DNA of 41,401 nt from Candidatus Poribacteria bacterium (GTDB lineage: Bacteria; Poribacteria; WGA-4E; WGA-3G): the NCBI GenBank assembly GCA_022824265.1, contig JAJEAG010000073.1:1-41401 (forward strand), given 5' to 3'. Each line of letters opens with the position of its first letter. Positions within the stretch are counted from its first letter, which is position 1. The translations under genes were made by a program, and so were the position numbers. The notes below the pieces were generated by a model. That model had not been told where the DNA came from. It made no database searches and saw only the letters and a list, made by a program, of their open reading frames with translations. Positions 26,821 through 33,657 of the stretch are shown piece after piece.

Positions 26821-27348
26821 ATGAAAGAAAAAGGTTTTACGCAGGAAGATATAATTGGTGTCCCCAGATGCATAATTTACAAGTCTTCCGATAAAGGTTG
26901 GTTACATTTGACTGAAGAAGAACGTGAACGATTAGCTAGTATACAGACAAAAACAACAATTGGAATTTTGGATGGTGGTAATATTGCGTGGTGTATGGAA
27001 TCTGCGATTATATTATTAGCGTTGAATTTAAAACGTGCTATCAAAATATTTCATTATGGATCTGAAGTTGCCTATAAGACAAGTTTACCAGCACCGAATA
27101 CTCTTATGACTGTTTCTAAAATAGATGAAAATACGGATGAAATATTTGAGACTTATTGGTATGACATGATGTTGGATCAAGATATGCATGTTGTATCAAA
27201 GCAATATTTTCAAAGTTATATATCAAAGTTGAATAAAAATGATCTGGATACTGATACGATATCGACGAAGCATGTATCAAGTGGCGGATTTATGGATAAT
27301 GCACTTGAGCATGATATTGATATGTATAATATGAGTATGCGGAGGTAA
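26821..27348 (+). CDS. Hypothetical protein
   Basis: 175 residues, MKEKGFTQEDIIGVPRCIIY..., AAGGA 9 bases before the ATG. Mixed alpha/beta with a hydrophobic patch AIILLALNLKRAIKIF (about residues 60-76) and acidic C-terminus. No motif recognised. Its last 24 bases are the start of an 87-bp direct repeat, and originally it probably preceded the gene now at 27992 directly (the copied junction is retained on both sides). Confidence 0.65.
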   Translation: MKEKGFTQEDIIGVPRCIIYKSSDKGWLHLTEEERERLASIQTKTTIGILDGGNIAWCMESAIILLALNLKRAIKIFHYGSEVAYKTSLPAPNTLMTVSKIDENTDEIFETYWYDMMLDQDMHVVSKQYFQSYISKLNKNDLDTDTISTKHVSSGGFMDNALEHDIDMYNMSMRR

Positions 27349-27411
27349 TATGAAATATAATATGTCTTTTGGTGATATGAAGTATAAAAAGGTTTTTCTA
27401 AAAATTTTGAA
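27325..27411 (+). repeat. 87-bp direct repeat, left copy
   Basis: 87 bases that recur at 27967-28053 with two differences. It contains the end of the upstream gene, its downstream GGAGG, and the first 20 codons of the following gene. Confidence 0.9.
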
Positions 27412-27415
27412 GTAG
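27350..27415 (+). pseudogene. Truncated 5' copy of the gene at 27992
   Basis: Encodes MKYNMSFGDMKYKKVFLKIL then K and stop. The full gene at 27992 begins MKYSMSFGDMKYKKVFLKIL and continues. The break at 27411/27412 is the edge of the inserted segment. Confidence 0.8.
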
Positions 27416-27454
27416 TTTATTATATATTTAATGTATACTTACGGAGGTATTATT

Positions 27455-27670
27455 ATGGCTCGCAAGTTGGTTTATGAGGAAGATGGTGTTAAGAAGGTCG
27501 CATTAGACCTTGATAGGTTAGACAGTCTTACTGATGAAGATCTTGATCGCGCTCGCAGCTTTATCGCAGCGGCTGGCAAATTCGGTAAGATCCTTCGTGA
27601 TAGTAGGGTTTTCTTCGAATCCAATAGATCTAATGTAGTCGATCAAAGCGGATCTGAACTTACAGATTGA
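27455..27670 (+). CDS. 71-residue helical protein in convergent overlapping module
   Basis: Starts MARKLVYEEDGVKKVALDLD, with GGAGG 7 bases before ATG 27455 (strong). A helical central part (LTDEDLDRARSFIAAAGKFG) is followed by a polar tail. The last 153 bases lie antisense to the 3' part of the TPR-like gene 27518-27871, codon boundaries in register. It resembles the 25244-25411 frame in layout (TxEx..helix..F.. then polar tail). Function unknown. Confidence 0.6.
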   Translation: MARKLVYEEDGVKKVALDLDRLDSLTDEDLDRARSFIAAAGKFGKILRDSRVFFESNRSNVVDQSGSELTD

Positions 27671-27871
27671 TCTATTGTAGTATAGATCTAATGTATCTTT
27701 AGATTGTTTTATTGCTTGATTGAGTAGTTCTATTGCCTCATCGAATTTACCTTCTTCAGCGTATGTAATGGCTTGTTTGTTACATTCTTTGACAGAGTCT
27801 GTCGATTTTATATCTTTTATATATTCTTGATTGAGTATATCACGGATGGTTGGTTCTATATTATTATTCAT
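27518..27871 (-). CDS. TPR-like small protein, copy 2
   Basis: 117 residues. One clear TPR: NKQAITYAEEGKFDEAIELL then NQAIKQSKDTLDLYYNRSIC (about residues 31-72). The C-terminal RSIGFEENPTITKDL matches copy 1. AAGGA lies 9 bases before the ATG, and a TGGACA-N17-TATAAT promoter at 27909-27937 fits. The gene lies inside the 555-bp segment between the 87-bp direct repeats, together with the opposing 71-residue gene. Confidence 0.65.
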   Translation of the reverse strand: MNNNIEPTIRDILNQEYIKDIKSTDSVKECNKQAITYAEEGKFDEAIELLNQAIKQSKDTLDLYYNRSICKFRSALIDYIRSIGFEENPTITKDLTEFASRCDKAASAIKIFISKTV

Positions 27872-27908
27872 TTATTTGTTCCTTATTAGTTATTGTTTAT
27901 GATATAGT

Positions 27909-27937
27909 ATTATACTATATATAGGTTTGAATGTCCA
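27909..27937 (-). promoter_or_regulatory. Promoter for TPR-like gene copy 2
   Basis: - strand TGGACA, 17-base spacer containing CCTATATATAG, TATAAT. The -10 region is inside the inverted repeat ATATAGTA/TACTATAT. Confidence 0.65.
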
Positions 27938-27966
27938 GTAAATAGTTATTATTATATATATGAAAT

Positions 27967-28053
27967 TATAATATGAGTATGCGGAGGTAATATGAAATAC
28001 AGTATGTCTTTTGGTGATATGAAGTATAAAAAGGTTTTTCTAAAAATTTTGAA
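27967..28053 (+). repeat. 87-bp direct repeat, right copy
   Basis: Copy of 27325-27411. Here the reading frame of the downstream gene continues intact, so this is the functional junction. Confidence 0.9.
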
Positions 28054-28597
28054 AGAACATTCAAGTATGATGTCATATACGGACTTATCGTCAGTAGATG
28101 TAGAGTGGTGTTCTTATGAAAAATTGTTGTCAACTGACAAGTCCCCGTTACCAAATAAAAAAACAGTAAAATTGTATGTTTTGATGTTACCGATGGGAGT
28201 TGAAAATTTTGACGAATGGTTTCGAAGTCATGATTTAACATATTCTATTTTTTATAAAACTAATATCAGTTTAAGAGAAGATTCAATTATACAGATGGTT
28301 CGTGGTAGAGCATCTGTAAAAGAAATTGCCTCAAAGTTAAATAGTATTTTTGAATATTATGCAGAAGGTCATGTTATTAAAGATTGTGTTATTCAATATG
28401 AGAATATACCTAATCAATTATATGGTAAATTGGTTGGTGTTATAGAAACGTGTCGTAATGTAGACGGTAATTTTGATTTGTTTGAGGTTGCACAGGTTGC
28501 TCAAGAACTTAAATCATTTACCAATTCCGACTTAGATTATATAAGTAAGTTGCCACATCCAGATGAATGTGAATCTGAACCTATGAAACTTGATTGA
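27992..28597 (+). CDS. Hypothetical protein
   Basis: 201 residues, GGAGG 5 bases before ATG 27992. Mixed alpha/beta; VDVEWCSYEKLLSTDK and LPHPDECESEPMKLD at the end, no recognised motif or membrane segment. It is followed at 25 bp by the winged-helix-like gene at 28622, probably in the same transcript. Confidence 0.65.
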   Translation: MKYSMSFGDMKYKKVFLKILKEHSSMMSYTDLSSVDVEWCSYEKLLSTDKSPLPNKKTVKLYVLMLPMGVENFDEWFRSHDLTYSIFYKTNISLREDSIIQMVRGRASVKEIASKLNSIFEYYAEGHVIKDCVIQYENIPNQLYGKLVGVIETCRNVDGNFDLFEVAQVAQELKSFTNSDLDYISKLPHPDECESEPMKLD

Positions 28598-28621
28598 TAC
28601 AATTTTATTAAGGAGTATATT

Positions 28622-28864
28622 ATGGATCTAAAATTATTCGTGTTAGAAGAACTGGAAGGATTGAATGGTGAATGGTGTGATTTGAATTATTTATTGAGAA
28701 AAATCGGGCCTTCATTCACACCCAGTTTAAGTTTGTCGGATATAGGTGAATGTTTGGACGAACTTATAGATGAAGGTAAATGTATGCGTGATGAATTACA
28801 TATTGGGCTTCGTAGTAAAGTGTTCATTTTTCGGCTACGAAATACATTGACATCGATAAAATGA
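28622..28864 (+). CDS. Winged-helix-like small protein, copy 1
   Basis: 80 residues: MDLKLFVLEELEGLNGEWCD, LLRKIG, then LSDIGECLDELIDEGKC and KVFIFRL. Three helices then a beta hairpin, the layout of a small winged-helix DNA-binding domain (inference from pattern). AAGGAG precedes the ATG. A close paralog with the same leader lies at 29233. Confidence 0.65.
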   Translation: MDLKLFVLEELEGLNGEWCDLNYLLRKIGPSFTPSLSLSDIGECLDELIDEGKCMRDELHIGLRSKVFIFRLRNTLTSIK

Positions 28865-28886
28865 GTAAAAATAGAGGTAAAATAAT

Positions 28887-29090
28887 ATGCATTATGAAAT
28901 ACAGATTTCAGATATAGATTCACAAGTTTTCTTGGCAAAAAGAGGTGTAGATGATAATGGCAATTCAGTCGAGCTTAGCAGTGACGAGCTTGATAATATT
29001 GTTCATGGCTTGGAGGCTCTTTGTAGACTCCTGAAAATGCCTGGCATTAAGATTGTTGTTGATAGAGATGAGATTATCAAACATCGCTGA
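28887..29090 (+). CDS. Small hypothetical protein
   Basis: 67 residues: MHYEIQISDIDSQVFLAKRG, a Ser/Glu-rich helix, then a beta strand PGIKIVVDRDEIIKHR. GAGGT before ATG 28887. Base composition is a little less A+T-rich than its neighbours. Not recognised. A hairpin terminator follows 15 bp after the stop. Confidence 0.6.
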   Translation: MHYEIQISDIDSQVFLAKRGVDDNGNSVELSSDELDNIVHGLEALCRLLKMPGIKIVVDRDEIIKHR

Positions 29091-29099
29091 TTCTCATAT

Positions 29100-29162
29100 G
29101 AAATAACCGAGGGCAGGTATTGTCCGTCTACCCTCGGTTTGGCTAGTTCAGAACGACAATAC
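29100..29162 (-). ncRNA. Possible small RNA of about 60 nt
   Basis: The - strand promoter at 29169-29197 has no gene downstream. About 25 bases after its predicted start lies the 9-bp hairpin AACCGAGGG/CCCTCGGTT, followed by TTATTTC. A short hairpin-terminated RNA is the simplest reading. The same hairpin also suits a + strand terminator for the 28887 gene. Confidence 0.35.
29105..29139. terminator. Intrinsic terminator
   Basis: AACCGAGGG (29105-29113) and CCCTCGGTT (29131-29139) around a 17-base loop, followed by T on the + strand. It closes the + strand run 26821-29090. Confidence 0.6.
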
Positions 29163-29168
29163 AGTATT

Positions 29169-29197
29169 ATTATACTGTATGTGATATTTCATGTCCA
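29169..29197 (-). promoter_or_regulatory. Promoter without an obvious gene
   Basis: - strand TGGACA, exactly 17 bases, TATAAT. The -10 lies within the inverted repeat ATACAGTA/TACTGTAT. It shares TTCAGAACGA with the promoter at 25773. Confidence 0.6.
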
Positions 29198-29232
29198 GTA
29201 AATTGTAGTATCTAATTTTATTGGAGTATATT

Positions 29233-29457
29233 ATGGATCTAAAATTATTCGTGTTAGAAGAACTGGAAGGATTGAATGGTAAATGGTGTGATTTGGAGTA
29301 TTTATTGGGTAAAATCGCGCCTTCATTCACGCCCAGTTTACGTTTGTCAGATATAGGTGAATGTTTGGATGATTTTATTGACGAAGGTAAAGTTGAGAGG
29401 GGTGAAGTATATAGACGATTAAGGACTAATTTGTATATATTTCGGATTGTTTCATAA
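29233..29457 (+). CDS. Winged-helix-like small protein, copy 2
   Basis: 74 residues: MDLKLFVLEELEGLNGKWCD, LEYLLGKIA, RLSDIGECLDDFIDEGKV, LYIFRIV. A paralog of 28622-28864; the duplication includes the Shine-Dalgarno and about 20 bases of leader. The C-terminal strand region has diverged most. Confidence 0.65.
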   Translation: MDLKLFVLEELEGLNGKWCDLEYLLGKIAPSFTPSLRLSDIGECLDDFIDEGKVERGEVYRRLRTNLYIFRIVS

Positions 29458-29477
29458 ATTTGGTAAAGGGTGGTAAT

Positions 29478-29741
29478 ATGCCTTATTTTTTCAAACACAT
29501 AAATACAAAGAAAATGAGGTCAAGATACGATAAATACAAAGAAATAATTTATAATATAGATAAATTTCGAGAAATACACAGAATTAATAATATCATATCA
29601 GCCGTCCGTATCTGTGATGATGAAACCATAAAAATCGCTATATGTAAAACGGATTCAGGTGCAAGATATTTGATGGAATGTATTTTGTGTCAAAAAGAAG
29701 TGGATTATAAAGAATTAATTTACCGGGAAAGAAGTATATAG
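29478..29741 (+). CDS. Small hypothetical protein
   Basis: 87 residues from MPYFFKHINTKKMRSRYDKY (GGTGG a few bases upstream). Basic N-terminus, then IISAVRICDDETIKIAIC and a Cys pair in MECILCQKE. The lone CxxC-like pair is not enough to call a zinc site. It follows the winged-helix gene by 20 bp. Confidence 0.55.
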   Translation: MPYFFKHINTKKMRSRYDKYKEIIYNIDKFREIHRINNIISAVRICDDETIKIAICKTDSGARYLMECILCQKEVDYKELIYRERSI

Positions 29742-29785
29742 TTATTGGATAGTTTGTATGTCTTATAGCAAGTGTTATATTTGCT

Positions 29786-30010
29786 ATAAAAATAAGGCTC
29801 TAAATTGAATATTGTATGATACAACACTGCAATTCAGAGCCTGTGGCTTGACTTGGTTTGATCTGATCTATATTGGTTTGGTCTGACTTGACTTGACTTG
29901 ACTTGACTTGGTTTGGTCTGACTTGACTTGATCCGATTGGGCACATATAGGTCCGTATCGTCATGTTACCAAGGCTTGTAATTATTGTATTCTGGTAAAT
30001 TTACCAGAAT
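29786..30010 (-). ncRNA. Putative structured ncRNA with AAGTC pentamer repeats
   Basis: It has its own promoter (30017-30045) and a strong terminator at 29795-29842: AGGCTCT/AGAGCCT with AATTG/CAATT and TGTTGTAT/ATACAATA inside, then TTATTTTT. The 5' end is a long hairpin from a 42-bp palindrome. The middle (- strand) has about twelve AAGTC-type pentamers mixed with CAGACCAAACC. A 55-codon frame runs through it but lacks a good ribosome site, and its product is simple-sequence Gln/Ser. Confidence 0.55.
29861..29932. repeat. Pentamer tandem repeat (CTTGA on +)
   Basis: Runs of ACTTG/CTTGA units, interrupted twice by GGTTTGGTCTG. It lies inside the putative ncRNA. Confidence 0.85.
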
Positions 30011-30020
30011 ACAATAATTA
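29979..30020. repeat. 42-bp perfect palindrome
   Basis: Arms of 21 bases with no loop, centred at 29999/30000 (centre GGTAAATTTACC). It overlaps the -10 box and start region of the ncRNA promoter, so it could be an operator as well as the 5' hairpin of the RNA. Confidence 0.9.
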
Positions 30021-30045
30021 TACCACATAGAATATGAATTGTCCA
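30017..30045 (-). promoter_or_regulatory. Promoter for putative ncRNA
   Basis: - strand TGGACA, 17 bases, TATAAT. It begins 2 bp beyond the stop codon of the 57-residue gene at 30048-30221. Confidence 0.65.
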
Positions 30046-30047
30046 AT

Positions 30048-30221
30048 TTATTGTGAAATTAACTCCAGTTCTGATTCAAGTTTTTGTTTTTCGCGTATCA
30101 ATCGCTTTTTTTCAGCTTTCTTTAACGCAAGTTGTCTTTGGTTAGATTTTAAATCAACCGCATTTTGAGATTTTTGCTTTTGCATTTGATCTCTTGATAA
30201 TGAACGATGTTTTTTTGACAT
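30048..30221 (-). CDS. 57-residue basic coiled-coil protein
   Basis: MSKKHRSLSRDQMQKQKSQN..., then LALKKAEKKRLIREKQKL and ESELELISQ. It is very Lys/Gln/Arg-rich with a helical heptad-like C-terminal half. CGGAGG stands 7 bases before ATG 30221, which makes this a convincing gene despite its size. It probably binds nucleic acid (inference from charge). The leader has two hairpins and a promoter. Confidence 0.65.
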   Translation of the reverse strand: MSKKHRSLSRDQMQKQKSQNAVDLKSNQRQLALKKAEKKRLIREKQKLESELELISQ

Positions 30222-30283
30222 TGTAATGCCTCCGATTTAGAGTTCAGATAATTTGTATTTAAACGCTATAGATGGCTGAAAAT

Positions 30284-30346
30284 TGATGGCAGTATGTAAC
30301 GGTGCTGCCATCAGGTTTCGGAAGGGTTATTGCAACCCTTCCGAAA
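30284..30346 (-). promoter_or_regulatory. Two-hairpin leader of the 57-residue gene
   Basis: A 13-bp perfect hairpin (TTTCGGAAGGGTT 30316-30328 / AACCCTTCCGAAA 30334-30346) right after the -10 box, then GATGGCAG/CTGCCATC about 15 bases later. Position and strength suit an attenuator or RNA-protecting leader. Confidence 0.6.
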
Positions 30347-30374
30347 TTATACACTATATATAGGAAATTGTCTA
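30346..30374 (-). promoter_or_regulatory. Promoter of the 57-residue gene
   Basis: - strand TAGACA, 17-base spacer containing CCTATATATAG (shared with the promoter at 27909), TATAAT. Confidence 0.6.
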
Positions 30375-30405
30375 ATTTATTTTTCATATATTTTGGAGTC
30401 GGTTT

Positions 30406-30762
30406 ATGTATTTTTGTTTTATATTGAGGCATAATGAAGTTATTGGATATTCCAGGTTGAGGCAAAAAACTCCGAATGGTTGTAAGATTTTCATAACACG
30501 CAAATTAAGAGAACTGAAATATTTAGGTTGTTCTTCATGGTATTTTGTTAGAGATAATCCATATTGGGCTTTGCGGAGCAGAATAATTAAAAAGTTCTGT
30601 CTAGTTAGTGTTGAAGATCTTGATATGATCGATATTGATATTCGTGATAGGGATATGATAGAGGTTTATTTAGTGCCAGATTTTGGTTATGAAGATCCAA
30701 TTGATCAGCAAGGTTTAATAGAACTAATTAATGTATCTAAAAATGAAATAATTTTAAGTTGA
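30406..30762 (+). CDS. Hypothetical protein
   Basis: 118 residues: MYFCFILRHNEVIGYSRLRQ, a basic middle, and an acidic C-terminal half (VEDLDMIDIDIRDRDMIEVY). GGAG 8 bases before the ATG. No motif recognised. It lies 31 bp before the methyltransferase gene and may be its operon leader gene, possibly a control protein, though no HTH is evident. Confidence 0.55.
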   Translation: MYFCFILRHNEVIGYSRLRQKTPNGCKIFITRKLRELKYLGCSSWYFVRDNPYWALRSRIIKKFCLVSVEDLDMIDIDIRDRDMIEVYLVPDFGYEDPIDQQGLIELINVSKNEIILS

Positions 30763-30793
30763 AAATGAATGAAGTTATATGAGGATAAATTAT

Positions 30794-31648
30794 ATGCATC
30801 ATGTTTGGAGAAAAAACACAGTAAATAGTGGTGGATCATTAGATAAATTCTATACAAAAACAGAAACTGTTACAAAATGCTTAAATGAGCTAAATAATAT
30901 GCCATATAATTATGATTGTGTTATCGAACCTTCTGCGGGAAATGGTGCATTCTATCATCAAATTAAACATTCTAATAAAATAGGTATTGATATAGATCCT
31001 GGACATGAAGATATTATAAAGGCGGATTGGTTGACTTATAGAATTAGTGCTGACCATAAGTGTGTATTAATTGTTGGGAATCCGCCTTTCGGCAAATATC
31101 ATAGTATGTCATCACAATTTATATGTCGTTCATTTTTGTTCAATAATGTTCAAACAATCGCTTTTATTTTACCGAATGTTTATAGAAAGCATACCAGACA
31201 AAAAATATTACCTATAAATTGGAGGATTTTGTCTATAATGGAATTAGGCAAAAACTGTTTTTATGTGGATAATAAACCTTATCATATACCATCAAGTTTC
31301 TTTATATTTGATAAATCAACGGGTACAGACTTAAGGGAGGATACCAGTAAATATAAAGATTCTGATGATTTTACATTTTCCGACAGAGAAGATTTTGATA
31401 TATTTGTGTTTGGATCTTCACCGACTAAGATTACTAAGAATCCTAAACCAAATAATAGGGGTTATTTTTTGAAATCAAATATACCTATAGACGATCTGAT
31501 TAATAAAATCAAATCTATTGATTGGGTTGGGAACTCTTGTGCTAGTGGTGGTGTTTATTGGTTGACAAAGTATGAATTTTTAAAACAGTATATGGATCAT
31601 CATGAATCAAATAAGTCTGTGGGCAACACTGGATTATATTTTGGATAA
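30794..31648 (+). CDS. N6-adenine-type DNA methyltransferase (NPPF motif)
   Basis: 284 residues. SAM-binding motif I VIEPSAGNGAF (about 43-53), acidic strand end IGIDIDPG (63-70) and catalytic motif IV GNPPFG (95-100). Order I-then-IV with NPPF places it in the gamma-like class of adenine methyltransferases. The N-terminal SLDKFYTKTETVTKCL resembles viral and phage-type enzymes. Start 30794 has GAGGA 8 bases upstream. It overlaps the next frame by 47 bases, a common arrangement in type II R-M pairs; the C-terminal GNSCASGGVYWLTK segment may contact the target. Confidence 0.75.
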   Translation: MHHVWRKNTVNSGGSLDKFYTKTETVTKCLNELNNMPYNYDCVIEPSAGNGAFYHQIKHSNKIGIDIDPGHEDIIKADWLTYRISADHKCVLIVGNPPFGKYHSMSSQFICRSFLFNNVQTIAFILPNVYRKHTRQKILPINWRILSIMELGKNCFYVDNKPYHIPSSFFIFDKSTGTDLREDTSKYKDSDDFTFSDREDFDIFVFGSSPTKITKNPKPNNRGYFLKSNIPIDDLINKIKSIDWVGNSCASGGVYWLTKYEFLKQYMDHHESNKSVGNTGLYFG

Positions 31649-32186
31649 TATTGATATTGTCTATAATGTGAAAATACTCGTTGAATCTATAAAAAATGAA
31701 TTAATTGATTTAGTATTTGACCATTCTATATCTGAGTCAGAATTTTATAAAATCAGTAGCATACTAACACCACAGTGTAGAAGCCCATTATGGGAGAATT
31801 ATTTCATCAGAAAATATGGTTGTGAAAAAATTAGCAAGGATTTGAATAACGGTGATTTTAAGAAAGATGGGAAATACTATGAGTACAAATGTTCTGGTTA
31901 TAATCAAACTAATACATTAAATATAATTCAGATTAGACCGTGGCAAAATTGTGATTATATTATTCAATTTATCTATAATGATGAGCCTATTACATTTATA
32001 CTGACACATGACGAAATGATATTAGAAATGGACATAATGAAAGCATCGTGTGCCCATGGCACACCAGATGCAATAAAAAATAACGATAATGTGGAATATA
32101 AAATAACATTGAAAAAAGATTCAATAGACTGGTATAGATGGATTGATAAATATAATAAGTTATTAGAATTTTTAGTTATACAATAA
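31602..32186 (+). CDS. Probable restriction endonuclease partner (D-ExK protein)
   Basis: 194 residues. Motif candidates: Asp85, then Glu94-Tyr-Lys96 in GDFKKDGKYYEYKCSG, a D-x8-ExK spacing compatible with a PD-(D/E)xK nuclease active site. It is followed by NIIQIRPWQNCDYIIQFIYN, an alternating beta core. The gene overlaps the methyltransferase by 47 bases, the classic context for a type II endonuclease. The fold assignment is inference. The start is uncertain: ATG 31602 lacks a Shine-Dalgarno, and GTG 31668 is an alternative that keeps the motif. Confidence 0.55.
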   Translation: MNQISLWATLDYILDNIDIVYNVKILVESIKNELIDLVFDHSISESEFYKISSILTPQCRSPLWENYFIRKYGCEKISKDLNNGDFKKDGKYYEYKCSGYNQTNTLNIIQIRPWQNCDYIIQFIYNDEPITFILTHDEMILEMDIMKASCAHGTPDAIKNNDNVEYKITLKKDSIDWYRWIDKYNKLLEFLVIQ

Positions 32187-32208
32187 ATTGTGCTTTGGGG
32201 GTGGTCGT

Positions 32209-32451
32209 ATGACTTCTAAATTGACACTTTTACTTGAAAAGCAACCCGAAGGTGGTTTTACGATACAATGTCGGGAGTTGCCTGAATTGCTTACAGAATG
32301 TGATTCTCTGGACGATATGATGGATAATGTCATCGATGCTCTTAATGCGGTGATTGATGTATATAAACGTAAAAGACGAGAGTTGCCTAAATTAATGAAT
32401 GAAGATGGTGAGATAGAATTTCAAATAATGTTTAGGCATTTATGGGTTTAA
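32209..32451 (+). CDS. HicB-like antitoxin-family protein
   Basis: 80 residues: MTSKLTLLLEKQPEGGFTIQ, then CRELPELLTECDSLDDMMDN and VIDALNAVIDVYK. This is the partial-RNase-H-like HicB fold (beta hairpin with EGGF, then the ELPExxTeGdSLddaxxN helix). HicB normally neutralises a HicA mRNA-interferase encoded next to it. I see no HicA here, so it is a solo member or part of a different pair. GGGGGTGG precedes ATG 32209. The second half lacks an obvious HTH or RHH. Confidence 0.7.
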   Translation: MTSKLTLLLEKQPEGGFTIQCRELPELLTECDSLDDMMDNVIDALNAVIDVYKRKRRELPKLMNEDGEIEFQIMFRHLWV

Positions 32452-32483
32452 AATTTTGTATCAGTTAAATAAAAACAGAATAA

Positions 32484-33026
32484 ATGAATATTGAACAGGC
32501 ATATAACATACTAGGCATAGATAGTAATACGATTTATGATTATGCTCGCAGCAGGTTTAGGGATCTTGCTAAACAATATCATCCAGACAAGGGCGGTTCT
32601 AAACATGCATTTCAACAGATAAATAATGCATGGTCTCTAGTGAAAGACTTACTCCCGGACAAAGATGTATTAGGTAATCCACACATTTATAAATCTTATA
32701 ATGCAGATTTACCGTTTGTTGTTCTAAAAAAATCTGACTTAGGTTATCACCGATGGGCTTCAGTGATACACAATTATGAAAATGCACCTGATTTTGAAGG
32801 TAACTGGCTGCGATACAATAAGATACGGGGCGGAGAATTTCATTTGGAATGCACTTATAACATACTTCGATATTATAATTTTCAAGACGAAGATTACTGT
32901 TTGATTCATGGCAGGAATTGTGTCATAGATATTGTATCTCAACGAGAATTCAATATGAGGTATGCTGGCAAAAACATGTGGAAGGTTCAGTCAAATATAA
33001 ATTATAATTATGATAGTGAAATATGA
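32484..33026 (+). CDS. J-domain protein (island copy)
   Basis: 180 residues. J domain at 1-60 with HPD at 33-35 (AKQYHPDKGG) and FQQINNAWSLV; the rest (120 residues, Trp/Tyr-rich) is unknown. J domains recruit DnaK to clients; viral and plasmid J proteins often help replication or assembly. The Shine-Dalgarno is weak. It is unlike the chromosomal J-domain gene at 22010 outside the J domain. Confidence 0.8.
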   Translation: MNIEQAYNILGIDSNTIYDYARSRFRDLAKQYHPDKGGSKHAFQQINNAWSLVKDLLPDKDVLGNPHIYKSYNADLPFVVLKKSDLGYHRWASVIHNYENAPDFEGNWLRYNKIRGGEFHLECTYNILRYYNFQDEDYCLIHGRNCVIDIVSQREFNMRYAGKNMWKVQSNINYNYDSEI

Positions 33027-33037
33027 GGTATGTAATT

Positions 33038-33436
33038 ATGGAAAATTTTAGGTATGAAAACTTGGTGGGTAAAATACAACAACTTAACAGTAAAATTGAT
33101 ATATTACCAAATTCAGGTAAATCAAAATATTTGAGACAAATTGCGGATGACTTATATGATGTATTAGGTGGGAATGTTACGGCATCGGGTTTATATGTAA
33201 CGGATATTTTCCTAAAATTACATAAGATTGCTGATAAATTTGACAAAGTTACAGAGTTAGAAGTTTTGCCAGATACAACAAGACGCATCAACTCAGAAAT
33301 TGTGAAAGCCAATAATGAATTGTTGTTAGCAATTGAAAAGGACAAAGATTTATTTACAATTCCTGAACACCTTAGAAAAAACAAACCGAACAGACTTATT
33401 CTAAAATTGATCCAAAAGCAAGGCTTAAGATTATAA
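33038..33436 (+). CDS. Hypothetical helical protein
   Basis: 132 residues, start MENFRYENLVGKIQQLNSKI (GAGGT 8 bases before ATG 33038). All-alpha and charged; no motif recognised. The stop lies inside the opposing gene at 33396-33620 (41-bp convergent overlap). Confidence 0.6.
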   Translation: MENFRYENLVGKIQQLNSKIDILPNSGKSKYLRQIADDLYDVLGGNVTASGLYVTDIFLKLHKIADKFDKVTELEVLPDTTRRINSEIVKANNELLLAIEKDKDLFTIPEHLRKNKPNRLILKLIQKQGLRL

Positions 33437-33620
33437 AATCGGTTTCATTAGGGTCGTATCCAGCATTTTGAAGTCGTTTTAAATCTTTTTTATATTTGTC
33501 CATATGTTCTTTCATAGGTTGATTGTCGATGTTAGTTAATTTGACGGTTTGTTTTACGAGTGTTGAAAGTTCTTTTAGATCTCGGTTCATCCGAGCGTCA
33601 AAATAATTCAAATTAATCAT
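33396..33620 (-). CDS. Small helical protein (MINLNYF family)
   Basis: 74 residues: MINLNYFDARMNRDLKELST, then KQTVKLTNIDNQPMKEHMDK. GGAG before ATG 33620. A truncated relative with the same promoter-hairpin leader sits at 33988-34050. Function unknown. Confidence 0.6.
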   Translation of the reverse strand: MINLNYFDARMNRDLKELSTLVKQTVKLTNIDNQPMKEHMDKYKKDLKRLQNAGYDPNETDFIILSLAFGSILE

Positions 33621-33657
33621 TGTTATCTCCATTGTTGAATGAGAATTGTTTTGATGT

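Noticed and set aside
27966-28241. 91-codon - strand frame
   Set aside because: Antisense to the start of the 27992 gene, no ribosome site.
29148-29498. 116-codon - strand frame
   Set aside because: Shadow of the winged-helix-like gene at 29233 and its promoter region.
29790-29975. Coding frame MTIRTYMCPIGSSQ... through the pentamer repeats
   Set aside because: No good Shine-Dalgarno and a simple Gln/Ser product; promoter, palindrome and terminator fit an RNA better.
32209-32451. Complete HicAB toxin-antitoxin pair
   Set aside because: No HicA-like dsRBD frame next to the HicB-like gene on either strand.
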